Source: a virus
Reading direction: 5' to 3' (one strand)
Length of the DNA stretch: 46,474 nt
IMG/VR virus record: IMGVR_UViG_3300009034_000069
Span: 1-46,474 of that record
Below, piece by piece: positions 22,290-29,569 of the stretch. Under the pieces are notes generated by a model, which was not told the DNA's origin, did not search any database, and saw nothing but the letters and a program-made list of their open reading frames with translations. Each line of letters opens with the position of its first letter. Position 1 is the first letter of the stretch. A program made the translations under genes and the position numbers.

Positions 22290-25200
22290 TGGCTAAACTA
22301 CCAAAATGGAAAGATGACCCTGTTGTAAAAGAGCCTCCTTGGACAAATGACCCTATTGTTGAAATAGGTCTGCTTGAAGAAAAGCCTACGCCTCCAGCCA
22401 AGTCCATTGAGGAGCAGGTTAAGCAGGAGTATTCTACAGCAGCTCAGCAGGGAATATCTTTAGACGAAGCCAGAGCAACTGTTGATTTTGGTGCTAAGGA
22501 AGAGCCTATAGGCTTCTGGGAGGCTGCTCGCCAAGACTGGGCAACCAAACTGCCATTCAGTCCTATAGGAGCTATGGATACAATGCGGGTCTTTATGGCA
22601 ATGAAGAGGCTTGATGAAGAGAACTACGAACTATACTCAGCTCGTGAAGCTCAGTATGTCAGCCCCTTTGGTTACACAAGATATATAACACCTGAAAACC
22701 TTCGTGATGAAGATAGTAAGATACTCACTCAGTATATTGAAAAGATTACTGAACGTGAAAGACGCGGTTACTCTGGTTGGGGCTGGGCAGGCGCAGTTGG
22801 GTCTCAAATGCCTGCTTGGATGATTGAGTTCTTCCTGACTGGGGGACTTAAAAAAGTAGGTTCTGAACCGGCTAAAGCTTTCATTCGCAAGCACCTTAAA
22901 TCTCGGATGGCTGCCGGAATTGCTGGTTGGGTTTCTGGAGCGACAGTCAGAACCACTCTCGGTATGCCACATAGAACTGTTGAAGCTGTTCTCAGAAGAC
23001 GATTAACTGATGACCCTGAGAACTGGGCAACTTCAATTTCGTTAGGTTGGGGTGAAGTGTTTATTGAAGCTTTATCTGAGGAAGCTGGTGCAACAATGGT
23101 CAAGGGAGCTAAGGCTGCCGGAGCTGGTATTATCTCTAAGCTTCCATTTGGTAAAAAATTCCTCGGTGCTTTGCAGGCTTCTTGGATGAGCCTGTCACCT
23201 GATAATACTGCCGCTAACTTTGTAAAACGAATCTTCGGCACTAAGGGGATATTCAGCCCTGCAGGATTTGATGGTGTTGTCGGTGAAGTTGGAGAAGAAC
23301 GTTTAGCTACTCTACTTCATGGCCTTGTAGGAACTGAAGACTTTGGTGCTGGTAAAGAAGCCGGGCCTCTTGCTCGTATTATAGCTGGTTTCAAACAAGA
23401 CTGGGAAAACAAATATGTAGAGCTTGGTGTTTTTGGAACTATTGGTGGGGGTCAGGCTGCTCTCCAGCAACTAATGACTGCTCCTGAAGCTCCTGAGCCT
23501 GCTCCTGCTGCGATAACTCCGACCGAGCCGACCCCAATTGTTCCAGAAGCCAAGCCAGCCCCCAAAGCAGAAGTAGGGAAGATTAGAATAACAGACAGAA
23601 TAGATAGGATTGAGGGCGTAGAAAAAACATTTTGGAAAAAGGGTGAATTGACAGTTTATTACGATGAAAGTGTGCCAAAGGATGCAATAAATGTTCGAGT
23701 CCAAAAAGAGTTGGCTGATAGAGGGCTGAGAGATTCTATTAAGACAATTAAATTGTTATCTACGGAAAAAGGAACTTTTGAACCTACCTCCACCCCCCCA
23801 GTTACCAAGCCTGCAGTAGCCCCAGAAGCCAAACCTGAAGGTCTAATGGAGCGTCCTCTCTATGAACTCGCTGAAGGTGAAGAGGTAATTAGTAAAGAAA
23901 CCAGAGAAGCTTTGAAAGATAGAGGGTATACAGTAGAAGAGATAGTAAGGTTATCGCCAGAAGAGGCGAGGTCTTTTGCTGAAGGAGTTGTGCCAGAAGG
24001 CAGGCCAGCTCCAACAAAAATAATGTCCTTCAAAGAATGGCAGAAATATAAAAATCCATTCTTCTATGGTGCGACCAACGCAGAAGAATATGGCACATTA
24101 GAAAATCAGAGGAGAAATTATCGATGGTATGTTGAGGAAACTGAAAGGTTAGAAGGCAAGCCAGCCCTGACAGTAGAAGTTCCGCCTGCTCCACTTGCAG
24201 AACCCGCCGGAGAGGTTGCAGACTATGAAGAAACTCGTAAGACTCTTTTAGGTGAGCTGAAGACAGTCAAGAAGATAAGACGTGCTGAAAGAGAACCTGC
24301 TGTAGCCCGCCTCCGAAAAAGACAGGTAGCTAAAGCTACAGCTATGAAGAAAAGGCTCATCAAACAAGGTGTTCCTATCGAGGAGGCTACCCGCCGTTCC
24401 AAAGCAGGATTTAAGGATGTTGCTGAAGTTCCTGAATATGCTCCTCCAGACTTATCTGTTGAACAATGGAGAGCTTTAAGCACTAAGGCATCTGAAGTCT
24501 ACCCTGACCCAACTCATGCCTTTGAGAACAGACAAGCTCAGGACGCTCTGGACAAGCTGCAAAGGGGAGAGATTATAACTGATGCTGAGATACTACTGCT
24601 TAGAGAAATAGTTGGGGAGGAAGTTGCTGACCAGCTTGCGGATGTAATGAGAAGAATCCGAACTACTGAAGCACAAAAAGCCCAGCGAAAGTGGGACATT
24701 GTAAGAGACATTATACAATTCTTAAAAACTCCGGCCAACTATGACGTTCAGTTTGCTCGCCAAGCTTTCAGCTTTATGCTTATGTCTCCGGTTAAGTATG
24801 TAAGAGGTGTCGGACGTAATGTTGCAGGTTATCTATCAAAGGACTATGGAGAAGGTCTTATTCGCGCCGTCAAGGAAAATCCTAACCACCGAGATGCTCG
24901 CGCTCACGGAGTGCCTTTCAGGGATGTCGGTATGGGAGTGGAGAAAACAGCCCGTCTTGAACAGTTTAGAGGAGACCTGCCTTACCGGATGGCCAAATGG
25001 GGCAAGTATAGAGGACCAGTTCTCTATCGTCTCACCCAGCCTTTCAGAGCTTGGGGACGAGTTCTTTTAGCCTCTGAACGAGGAGCTGTTGCAGCCATCA
25101 ATGCCGACCTTCAAGAAAGATGGAATAAAAGGATTAAGAAAAGATGGTCACGAATGGCGGAGGAAGCTCAAAAGCTATCCGGGGATGAAAAAGCTGACCT

Positions 25201-26512
25201 CATCGACTGGATAGAGAAAGAGAAAGTCCATTTTGCTCGTACAGTCGCTGCGGCTATGAAAATCTTGGTAGCGAGAAGCTCTACTGGAAAACAGCTTCAG
25301 GCAGCAGCCAACCATCTGCTCTGGTCTCCTTCCTTTACTGGTTCAAGATACGTTCGCCCGTATCGTGTACTTGTCAGCAGCGGTAGCCGTGCTTATGCGG
25401 CTTCTATTATCGCTTCCAATATAGGGGCAACTTTTTTAGTTGGGTCACTGATGGCTCTTGTCTGCAACCTGTTCAGAGATGAGGACGACCAAGTTAAGGT
25501 TGAACTCGACCCACGCTCATCCAGCTGGAACAGGTTCAAAGTTGGTGACACTTGGTTTGACATAGGAATGGGTGAATCACAACACTACAGGTTTTTAGCT
25601 CAGTTTATCACTGGGGAGGTTAAAAAACAATCAGGTAGAAAGGTGGAAGTACCTCGATGGAGTACAATAAAGCGCCTTGTAGAGAATAAAGAGACTGCCT
25701 TAATTGGTGTTATACACGAAATTGCTACCGGCTATGACCTCTTTGGCGACCCTGCCTTCGAGCTGCCTGAACTGGAAAAGCTAAGAGATGAGGGAACAGT
25801 TACGGCTGAAGCTTACGCTGACCTGATACAAAAATCGAAAGAGTATCCGGCAGCTGAGAAAAGCCTTATTACAGCCAGATATATCAGTGAGCATATTCTT
25901 CCGTTCTTTGTCGAGTCCTTTACTGAAGCCGCTATTATGGACGGCTGGCCTCAGGCTACGGCTGCTGGTGCTGTTGAAGTTTTTGCAGCACAGGCTTCAA
26001 GCTACAAAACTCGTGCAAAGACCGAGCTTGAAGTGATGCAGGATGAGCTTGCACGAACTCGACACGGTAGAGATTGGATGGAGATTAGCCTGCCTCAGAA
26101 GATAAACATAACCGAGGATGTACATGGCTTGAAGGAAAAGATGGTACAAGTACGCAAAGAGCGTCTTGCCGGAGAACCTTATATACAGCAGTTTCCTACA
26201 AAGAAACAGGCTGAAGTCCGTGAAAGGATGCAAAAGGCAATGCCTCCTGCGATAAAAAGAAAGCTCAAAGACCTTGGGATAGAAGTTGGCGGTGTTGGCA
26301 GAAGGATTCTTGACTTTTATCTTAATGAAAAAGAATTTGAGCAATATATCAGCGAGGCCGAAAAGCAAATAAAGACTGACCTGAGAGAACATTTTGCCTC
26401 GCCCGGATACAGAGCAGAGAGCAAGTTTGAAAGGAGAGAAGATACTATTAAAGTAATAGACAACGCCAAGAAAACGGTCTTGGAAAGACTAAAAAGTGAG
26501 TGGGGTGTTTAG
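22289..26512 (+). CDS. Very large internal virion protein (gp16-position), 1407 aa
   Basis: It sits where T7 has gp16 and is similar in size. The N-terminus is PKWKDDPVVKEPPWTNDPIV. Three Pro/Ala-rich linkers (about residues 398-428, 499-519, 626-640) separate helical blocks and a small alpha/beta domain (430-497). A hydrophobic stretch SIIASNIGATFLVGSLMALV lies near 1036-1055, and the C-terminal 350 residues are helical. Parts resemble large polyvalent-protein-associated domains. I see no clear lytic transglycosylase motif. The likely role is genome ejection; this is inferred from position and layout. Confidence 0.7.
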   Translation: MAKLPKWKDDPVVKEPPWTNDPIVEIGLLEEKPTPPAKSIEEQVKQEYSTAAQQGISLDEARATVDFGAKEEPIGFWEAARQDWATKLPFSPIGAMDTMRVFMAMKRLDEENYELYSAREAQYVSPFGYTRYITPENLRDEDSKILTQYIEKITERERRGYSGWGWAGAVGSQMPAWMIEFFLTGGLKKVGSEPAKAFIRKHLKSRMAAGIAGWVSGATVRTTLGMPHRTVEAVLRRRLTDDPENWATSISLGWGEVFIEALSEEAGATMVKGAKAAGAGIISKLPFGKKFLGALQASWMSLSPDNTAANFVKRIFGTKGIFSPAGFDGVVGEVGEERLATLLHGLVGTEDFGAGKEAGPLARIIAGFKQDWENKYVELGVFGTIGGGQAALQQLMTAPEAPEPAPAAITPTEPTPIVPEAKPAPKAEVGKIRITDRIDRIEGVEKTFWKKGELTVYYDESVPKDAINVRVQKELADRGLRDSIKTIKLLSTEKGTFEPTSTPPVTKPAVAPEAKPEGLMERPLYELAEGEEVISKETREALKDRGYTVEEIVRLSPEEARSFAEGVVPEGRPAPTKIMSFKEWQKYKNPFFYGATNAEEYGTLENQRRNYRWYVEETERLEGKPALTVEVPPAPLAEPAGEVADYEETRKTLLGELKTVKKIRRAEREPAVARLRKRQVAKATAMKKRLIKQGVPIEEATRRSKAGFKDVAEVPEYAPPDLSVEQWRALSTKASEVYPDPTHAFENRQAQDALDKLQRGEIITDAEILLLREIVGEEVADQLADVMRRIRTTEAQKAQRKWDIVRDIIQFLKTPANYDVQFARQAFSFMLMSPVKYVRGVGRNVAGYLSKDYGEGLIRAVKENPNHRDARAHGVPFRDVGMGVEKTARLEQFRGDLPYRMAKWGKYRGPVLYRLTQPFRAWGRVLLASERGAVAAINADLQERWNKRIKKRWSRMAEEAQKLSGDEKADLIDWIEKEKVHFARTVAAAMKILVARSSTGKQLQAAANHLLWSPSFTGSRYVRPYRVLVSSGSRAYAASIIASNIGATFLVGSLMALVCNLFRDEDDQVKVELDPRSSSWNRFKVGDTWFDIGMGESQHYRFLAQFITGEVKKQSGRKVEVPRWSTIKRLVENKETALIGVIHEIATGYDLFGDPAFELPELEKLRDEGTVTAEAYADLIQKSKEYPAAEKSLITARYISEHILPFFVESFTEAAIMDGWPQATAAGAVEVFAAQASSYKTRAKTELEVMQDELARTRHGRDWMEISLPQKINITEDVHGLKEKMVQVRKERLAGEPYIQQFPTKKQAEVRERMQKAMPPAIKRKLKDLGIEVGGVGRRILDFYLNEKEFEQYISEAEKQIKTDLREHFASPGYRAESKFERREDTIKVIDNAKKTVLERLKSEWGV

Positions 26513-26514
26513 TT

Positions 26515-26835
26515 ATGAATGACCAAGAAAGAGACAAAATCCTTGAAAAAATAGATAGCAACGTCAGTGAGCTAATGATATGGAAATCGGCCTTGGACGT
26601 GCGGTGCAAGGTTCATCGAGATGCCACAAACAGCCTGCAAAAAGAGATTTATGGCAATCCTTATGGTGTTAAGCACCTTGTTTCAGAAAACGCCAAACAA
26701 ATTGAAAAGTTAGTTAATTGCAAAACAAACATCCGCCGATGGAGAGATTTTTTTATTATTATCTTGCGTTACTTGGTCATTGCTGGTATAATGGGCTTCG
26801 CCGCTTGGGTAATTAAAGTATTCAAACTCTTATAA
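26515..26835 (+). CDS. XhlA-like membrane protein (holin-associated), 106 aa
   Basis: The N-terminal 75 residues are a soluble coiled-coil-like helix (ERDKILEKIDSNVSELMIW). A single C-terminal membrane segment follows (FFIIILRYLVIAGIMGFAAW) with a short basic tail. This is the layout of hemolysin XhlA-type and class III holin-like proteins found in lysis cassettes. ATG 26515 is preferred over an upstream GTG because GGGGTG lies just before it. It is followed by a second holin-like gene. Confidence 0.65.
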   Translation: MNDQERDKILEKIDSNVSELMIWKSALDVRCKVHRDATNSLQKEIYGNPYGVKHLVSENAKQIEKLVNCKTNIRRWRDFFIIILRYLVIAGIMGFAAWVIKVFKLL

Positions 26836-26847
26836 AAGGAGGTTAAA

Positions 26848-27060
26848 ATGGAAACTAAATCTTGGTGGCAGAGTAAAACAATTCTTGCCGGAATTGTTGT
26901 AGCAGTATGCAGTTTGCTTGGTCTCTTTGGTGTGGGCGAAGCAGAAAATATTGCCAGTGAAGCTGCGCCGATTGCAGAAACAATTATTGAGATTATAGCT
27001 TTAATCGGCGGGATTGTAGCCATTGTCGGTCGTATTGTGGCTGAAAAGAAAGTTGTCTAA
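26848..27060 (+). CDS. Putative holin, 70 aa
   Basis: A short protein with two hydrophobic segments: residues 9-27 (KTILAGIVVAVCSLLGLFG) and 44-62 (IIEIIALIGGIVAIVGRIV), with a basic end. The opening SWWQSKT is common in small phage holins. AAAGGAGG lies seven bases before ATG. The next gene, an i-spanin, overlaps its stop. It would form the membrane lesion that times lysis; the topology is inferred. Confidence 0.7.
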   Translation: METKSWWQSKTILAGIVVAVCSLLGLFGVGEAENIASEAAPIAETIIEIIALIGGIVAIVGRIVAEKKVV

Positions 27061-27344
27061 TGAATACTACCATAGCTGTTGTAGTTGCTCTTGGTTCTAT
27101 AGCTGCTCTTGCTCTATGGCTGTTCAAACGCTTCTATGGCAGCAAGGCAGACTTGAAAAAATTAGTCAAGTTACAGGAGAGAGTAGATGAAATTACAAAA
27201 GAGATGGCTGATATGCTTGCTCGTAAGCGCACTTATAGTTACAAGCGCTATGATAAGCTTAACTCTGAGCGGATGCAACTCAACCGAAGAATCAAACGCC
27301 TCAAAGATATACTGGGGTCTAAACGAAATCCCTTTGGACTGTAA
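27060..27344 (+). CDS. i-spanin (Rz-like), 94 aa
   Basis: The N-terminal membrane anchor TIAVVVALGSIAALALWLF (residues 3-21) is followed by a basic coiled-coil periplasmic domain (LQERVDEITKEMADMLA, LNSERMQLNRRIKRLK). This is the inner-membrane spanin layout. The o-spanin gene (27187-27444) begins inside it in the +1 frame. Together they would fuse inner and outer membranes at the last step of lysis. Location after the holin and before the cassette terminator agrees. Confidence 0.78.
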   Translation: MNTTIAVVVALGSIAALALWLFKRFYGSKADLKKLVKLQERVDEITKEMADMLARKRTYSYKRYDKLNSERMQLNRRIKRLKDILGSKRNPFGL

Positions 27345-27444
27345 CGATGTTGCTCCGTTTCCGGGTGTGCTTATGTATATTTGGAGATATGAGTATCTTT
27401 TAAGATGTGAAAACTATGTTCTTCAAGCAGGAGTTGAGCCATAA
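27187..27444 (+). CDS. o-spanin (Rz1-like lipoprotein), nested in another frame, 85 aa
   Basis: A lipoprotein signal KLQKRWLICLLVSALIVTSA ends in the lipobox LSGC (Cys at residue 30). The mature part is a 55-residue periplasmic segment. ACAGGAGAG provides an ideal Shine-Dalgarno six to eight bases before ATG 27187, within the i-spanin gene. The first 158 nt overlap the i-spanin reading frame at +1; the rest extends beyond it. This is the classic Rz/Rz1 overlapped arrangement and implies a host with an outer membrane. Confidence 0.82.
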   Translation: MKLQKRWLICLLVSALIVTSAMISLTLSGCNSTEESNASKIYWGLNEIPLDCNDVAPFPGVLMYIWRYEYLLRCENYVLQAGVEP

Positions 27445-27476
27445 TACATTTTTCTTACCCTCCTCCTCCTCCGAAA

Positions 27477-27513
27477 CCCGCCAGTGACCTACCCTTGCTG
27501 GCGGGATTTTTTT
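27477..27513 (+). terminator. Strong intrinsic terminator after lysis genes
   Basis: CCCGCCAG (27477-27484) pairs perfectly with CTGGCGGG (27498-27505) across a 13-nt loop, followed by ATTTTTTTG. It closes the late transcript and separates it from the replication genes. It is the clearest terminator in the window. Confidence 0.93.
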
Positions 27514-27633
27514 GAGAGTTTGATATATTTTTTCAGTTATAAGTTCTTAATAATTAAAGACTTATGACAACCGATGAAAAATTTTCAGATTTTTCTCTTG
27601 ATTTATCAAACTATAGTCGATAATATCAAAGTA

Positions 27634-27831
27634 ATGGGTAGAACGAATTATTTCAATTTAGCTGAACAAATTTACAAGGCAGACCCAAATCTTACTGATG
27701 ATGAATTTGGGCATATCTTTAGCGAAATTGTAACTGTTAAGAATCAACCGACATCACAAACTATTTCAACTTGGAAATCAAAACTCCGAAAGAAAGGTAT
27801 ACCAATTCCTGATGAGAGGAGAAGGAAATGA
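27634..27831 (+). CDS. Small basic protein, possible DNA-binding, 65 aa
   Basis: MGRTNYFNLAEQIYKADPNL, then TISTWKSKLRKKGIPIPDER: a helical, basic-ended protein that looks like a short winged-helix or HTH fragment. An in-frame ATG at 27574 would add 20 hydrophobic residues. I prefer 27634 because the added part is AT-rich and unlike the rest, although neither start has a good Shine-Dalgarno. It is the first gene after the late terminator. Confidence 0.5.
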   Translation: MGRTNYFNLAEQIYKADPNLTDDEFGHIFSEIVTVKNQPTSQTISTWKSKLRKKGIPIPDERRRK

Positions 27832-28256
27832 AAAAGGAGAACTGGGTATGGATGCCGCATCCAGCTCACTTTATTTGTTCTTACGACTGTAGATTTTTTC
27901 TAAGCACTTATATTGGCAGCTTCATAGTATCTACAGTTGGTGAATTATGGCCTGAGAGAAGTTCAAGAGAAATCCACGCAAAAGTTCACAATCCTAAATG
28001 GCTGGCAGAAAACAGACATCTGCTTGGAGATACCTTTGATGTTGCCTATATGAAAAAGTTTGGTTATCAGGATATAGGCTGCGATAGAAAGTATGAGACG
28101 ATGGTTTTCAAAGCTGTAAAAATGCCTAAAGGTAGATGTTCTGCTTGCCTATATACAATAAGCAGCGGTGATGAGGTTGACTTCTTAGGATATAATGATG
28201 CTGCATCTGCATACAAAGGACATCTCAAGCTATGTAAAAAATGGAGTAAAAAATGA
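27828..28256 (+). CDS. Hypothetical protein with cysteine motif, 142 aa
   Basis: It begins KENWVWMPHPAHFICSYDCR and includes GRCSACLYTISSGDEVDF, with scattered Cys/His pairs that may bind zinc (CSYDC, CSAC). It ends in a basic tail. GGAGAAGGAA precedes ATG. It overlaps the UDG gene by ATGA, so it is translated with the replication operon. No family recognised. Confidence 0.65.
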   Translation: MKKENWVWMPHPAHFICSYDCRFFLSTYIGSFIVSTVGELWPERSSREIHAKVHNPKWLAENRHLLGDTFDVAYMKKFGYQDIGCDRKYETMVFKAVKMPKGRCSACLYTISSGDEVDFLGYNDAASAYKGHLKLCKKWSKK

Positions 28257-28897
28257 CCAGTCGTAAGGATAAACTTGTTGCTCTTAAACAGTTTGCAGAC
28301 TTGGAGACGGGCAAGATATACATAGACCAGTTCGACTATGAAAGGACTCTGTATGAGAAAGCTATCAAAATGAAGTCTCTTGCCGCCAAGATTAAGAAGT
28401 GTAAGAAATGTCCCGGTCTCAATGTCAAACGCTTTACCGAGAACTGTCCCGGCTGGGGCAATCTCAACAGCCTTATCTTCTTCATAGGCCAGTCGCTTCA
28501 CGAGCCGGGTGTATCTTCAGGTATTCCTTTTACACTTGGCTCTGGCTACTGTATAGATGCAGCCTTGAGATTGTCTGGCCTGCTCCGCAAAGACGTTTTT
28601 ATGTCCAACGTGGTTCATTGTCATCCTGAAAGGAACAGAGCTTCTATGACAGAGGAAAAAAAGAATTGTTTTAAGTTTCTTTGGAATGAGATACAAATAG
28701 TTCAGCCTTCCCTTGTTGTTGCTCTTGGCAACGATGCCAAGGAAACTGTTAATGATTTACTAATGTCATATTCTTATAACCCTCCACCAAAGGTTATTAG
28801 AATTAAACATCCAGCCAGCTTTGCGTACTCCGCGCCGGAAGAAAGAATAGACTGGATAGTTAAGCTAAGTTTGGAGATGGATAAATGCTTAAAATAG
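28253..28897 (+). CDS. Uracil-DNA glycosylase family protein (family 4-like), 214 aa
   Basis: CKKCPGL (about residues 45-51) then a further Cys, ENCPGWGNL, LIFFIGQSLHEPG and near the C-terminus IRIKHPAS are the family 4/5 UDG signatures: Fe-S cysteines, the GE-APG-type motif I and the H-P-[SA] motif II. Motif I lacks the canonical Glu (IGQSLHEPG), so substrate preference may differ. It would remove uracil from phage or host DNA. It is in the replication operon with the polymerase. Confidence 0.75.
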   Translation: MTSRKDKLVALKQFADLETGKIYIDQFDYERTLYEKAIKMKSLAAKIKKCKKCPGLNVKRFTENCPGWGNLNSLIFFIGQSLHEPGVSSGIPFTLGSGYCIDAALRLSGLLRKDVFMSNVVHCHPERNRASMTEEKKNCFKFLWNEIQIVQPSLVVALGNDAKETVNDLLMSYSYNPPPKVIRIKHPASFAYSAPEERIDWIVKLSLEMDKCLK

Positions 28898-29001
28898 TTT
28901 CTATAGTAAGTCTTGCAATCATTCTGAGTTTGCTGTTTATAGTAGCATCTCTCTTTCTCTTGATAATAACAAAAGATTTATGGAAAGATTTATGGAGATA
29001 G
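28885..29001 (+). CDS. Small single-pass membrane protein, 38 aa
   Basis: MLKIVSIVSLAIILSLLFIV, then ASLFLLIITKDLWKDLWR: one long hydrophobic segment and a charged end. It starts inside the UDG gene and overlaps it by 13 bases. It is too short for standard callers. Similar short membrane proteins occur at 31499 and 44478. Function unknown. Confidence 0.5.
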   Translation: MLKIVSIVSLAIILSLLFIVASLFLLIITKDLWKDLWR

Positions 29002-29011
29002 ATAAAGTATT

Positions 29012-29569
29012 ATGAGTAACTTTATTATTACATACACAGGAAAGAAAGTAAATCCTTTAGATATGAGACCGGAAGACATTTGCTTCGAGGACATTGCTCA
29101 CGCATTAGCTAACAAGTGTCGCTATACTGGACACGCCAGATATTTCTACAGTGTTGCTGAACACTCTATTCTTGTAGCACGAGAACTGGCAAAAAGAGGA
29201 GAAGGCAGTCTTGTCTTGTATGGTTTCCTTCACGATGCTGGCGAAGCCTACCTTCCTGATATAGATACCAGTTTGAAACATAACTTTCCTATTCTTAAAC
29301 AAGCAGAGAAAAATATATTGGACTGTGTATCAGCAAAATATGGGCTTGCATCAGGAAAATATAAGGAAATAAAAGAGATTGACAGAGAGATAGCTTGGTC
29401 TGAAGTCCAGCAATTATTTGCTAACTATGAAGAAGCAGCAGATTGGAGACCCGAAAAAAGAGGAGAGTTGGTTGAGGTTCGCTGCTGGTCTCCAGCTATG
29501 GCGAAGCAGGTCTTCAAAGAGTTTGGCAAGAAGTTCTTGGTTATAAGTAATGAGTATGCTAACTTATGA
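29012..29569 (+). CDS. HD-domain phosphohydrolase (YfbR/YfdR-like nucleotidase), 185 aa
   Basis: The metal-binding pattern is clear: H in GHARYFYSVAEHS (residues 38-50), HD in GFLHDAGEAYLPDI (about 72-85) and a later acidic residue (ITREIDREIAW-like region). SVAEH and LHDAGEA match 5'-deoxynucleotidase/YfdR-type HD proteins. It would dephosphorylate deoxynucleotides during phage replication. It precedes and overlaps the DNA polymerase gene (ATGA). Confidence 0.78.
   Translation: MSNFIITYTGKKVNPLDMRPEDICFEDIAHALANKCRYTGHARYFYSVAEHSILVARELAKRGEGSLVLYGFLHDAGEAYLPDIDTSLKHNFPILKQAEKNILDCVSAKYGLASGKYKEIKEIDREIAWSEVQQLFANYEEAADWRPEKRGELVEVRCWSPAMAKQVFKEFGKKFLVISNEYANL

Noticed and set aside
9371-26512. 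tRNA genes or a CRISPR array in the late region
   Set aside because: No cloverleaf-type T-arm pattern outside coding frames and no regularly spaced repeats were seen by eye.
27510-27573. Promoter after the late terminator
   Set aside because: TTGAGA and TATAAG are present but 20 bp apart, and other pairings are worse. A promoter is expected here, but none is convincing.
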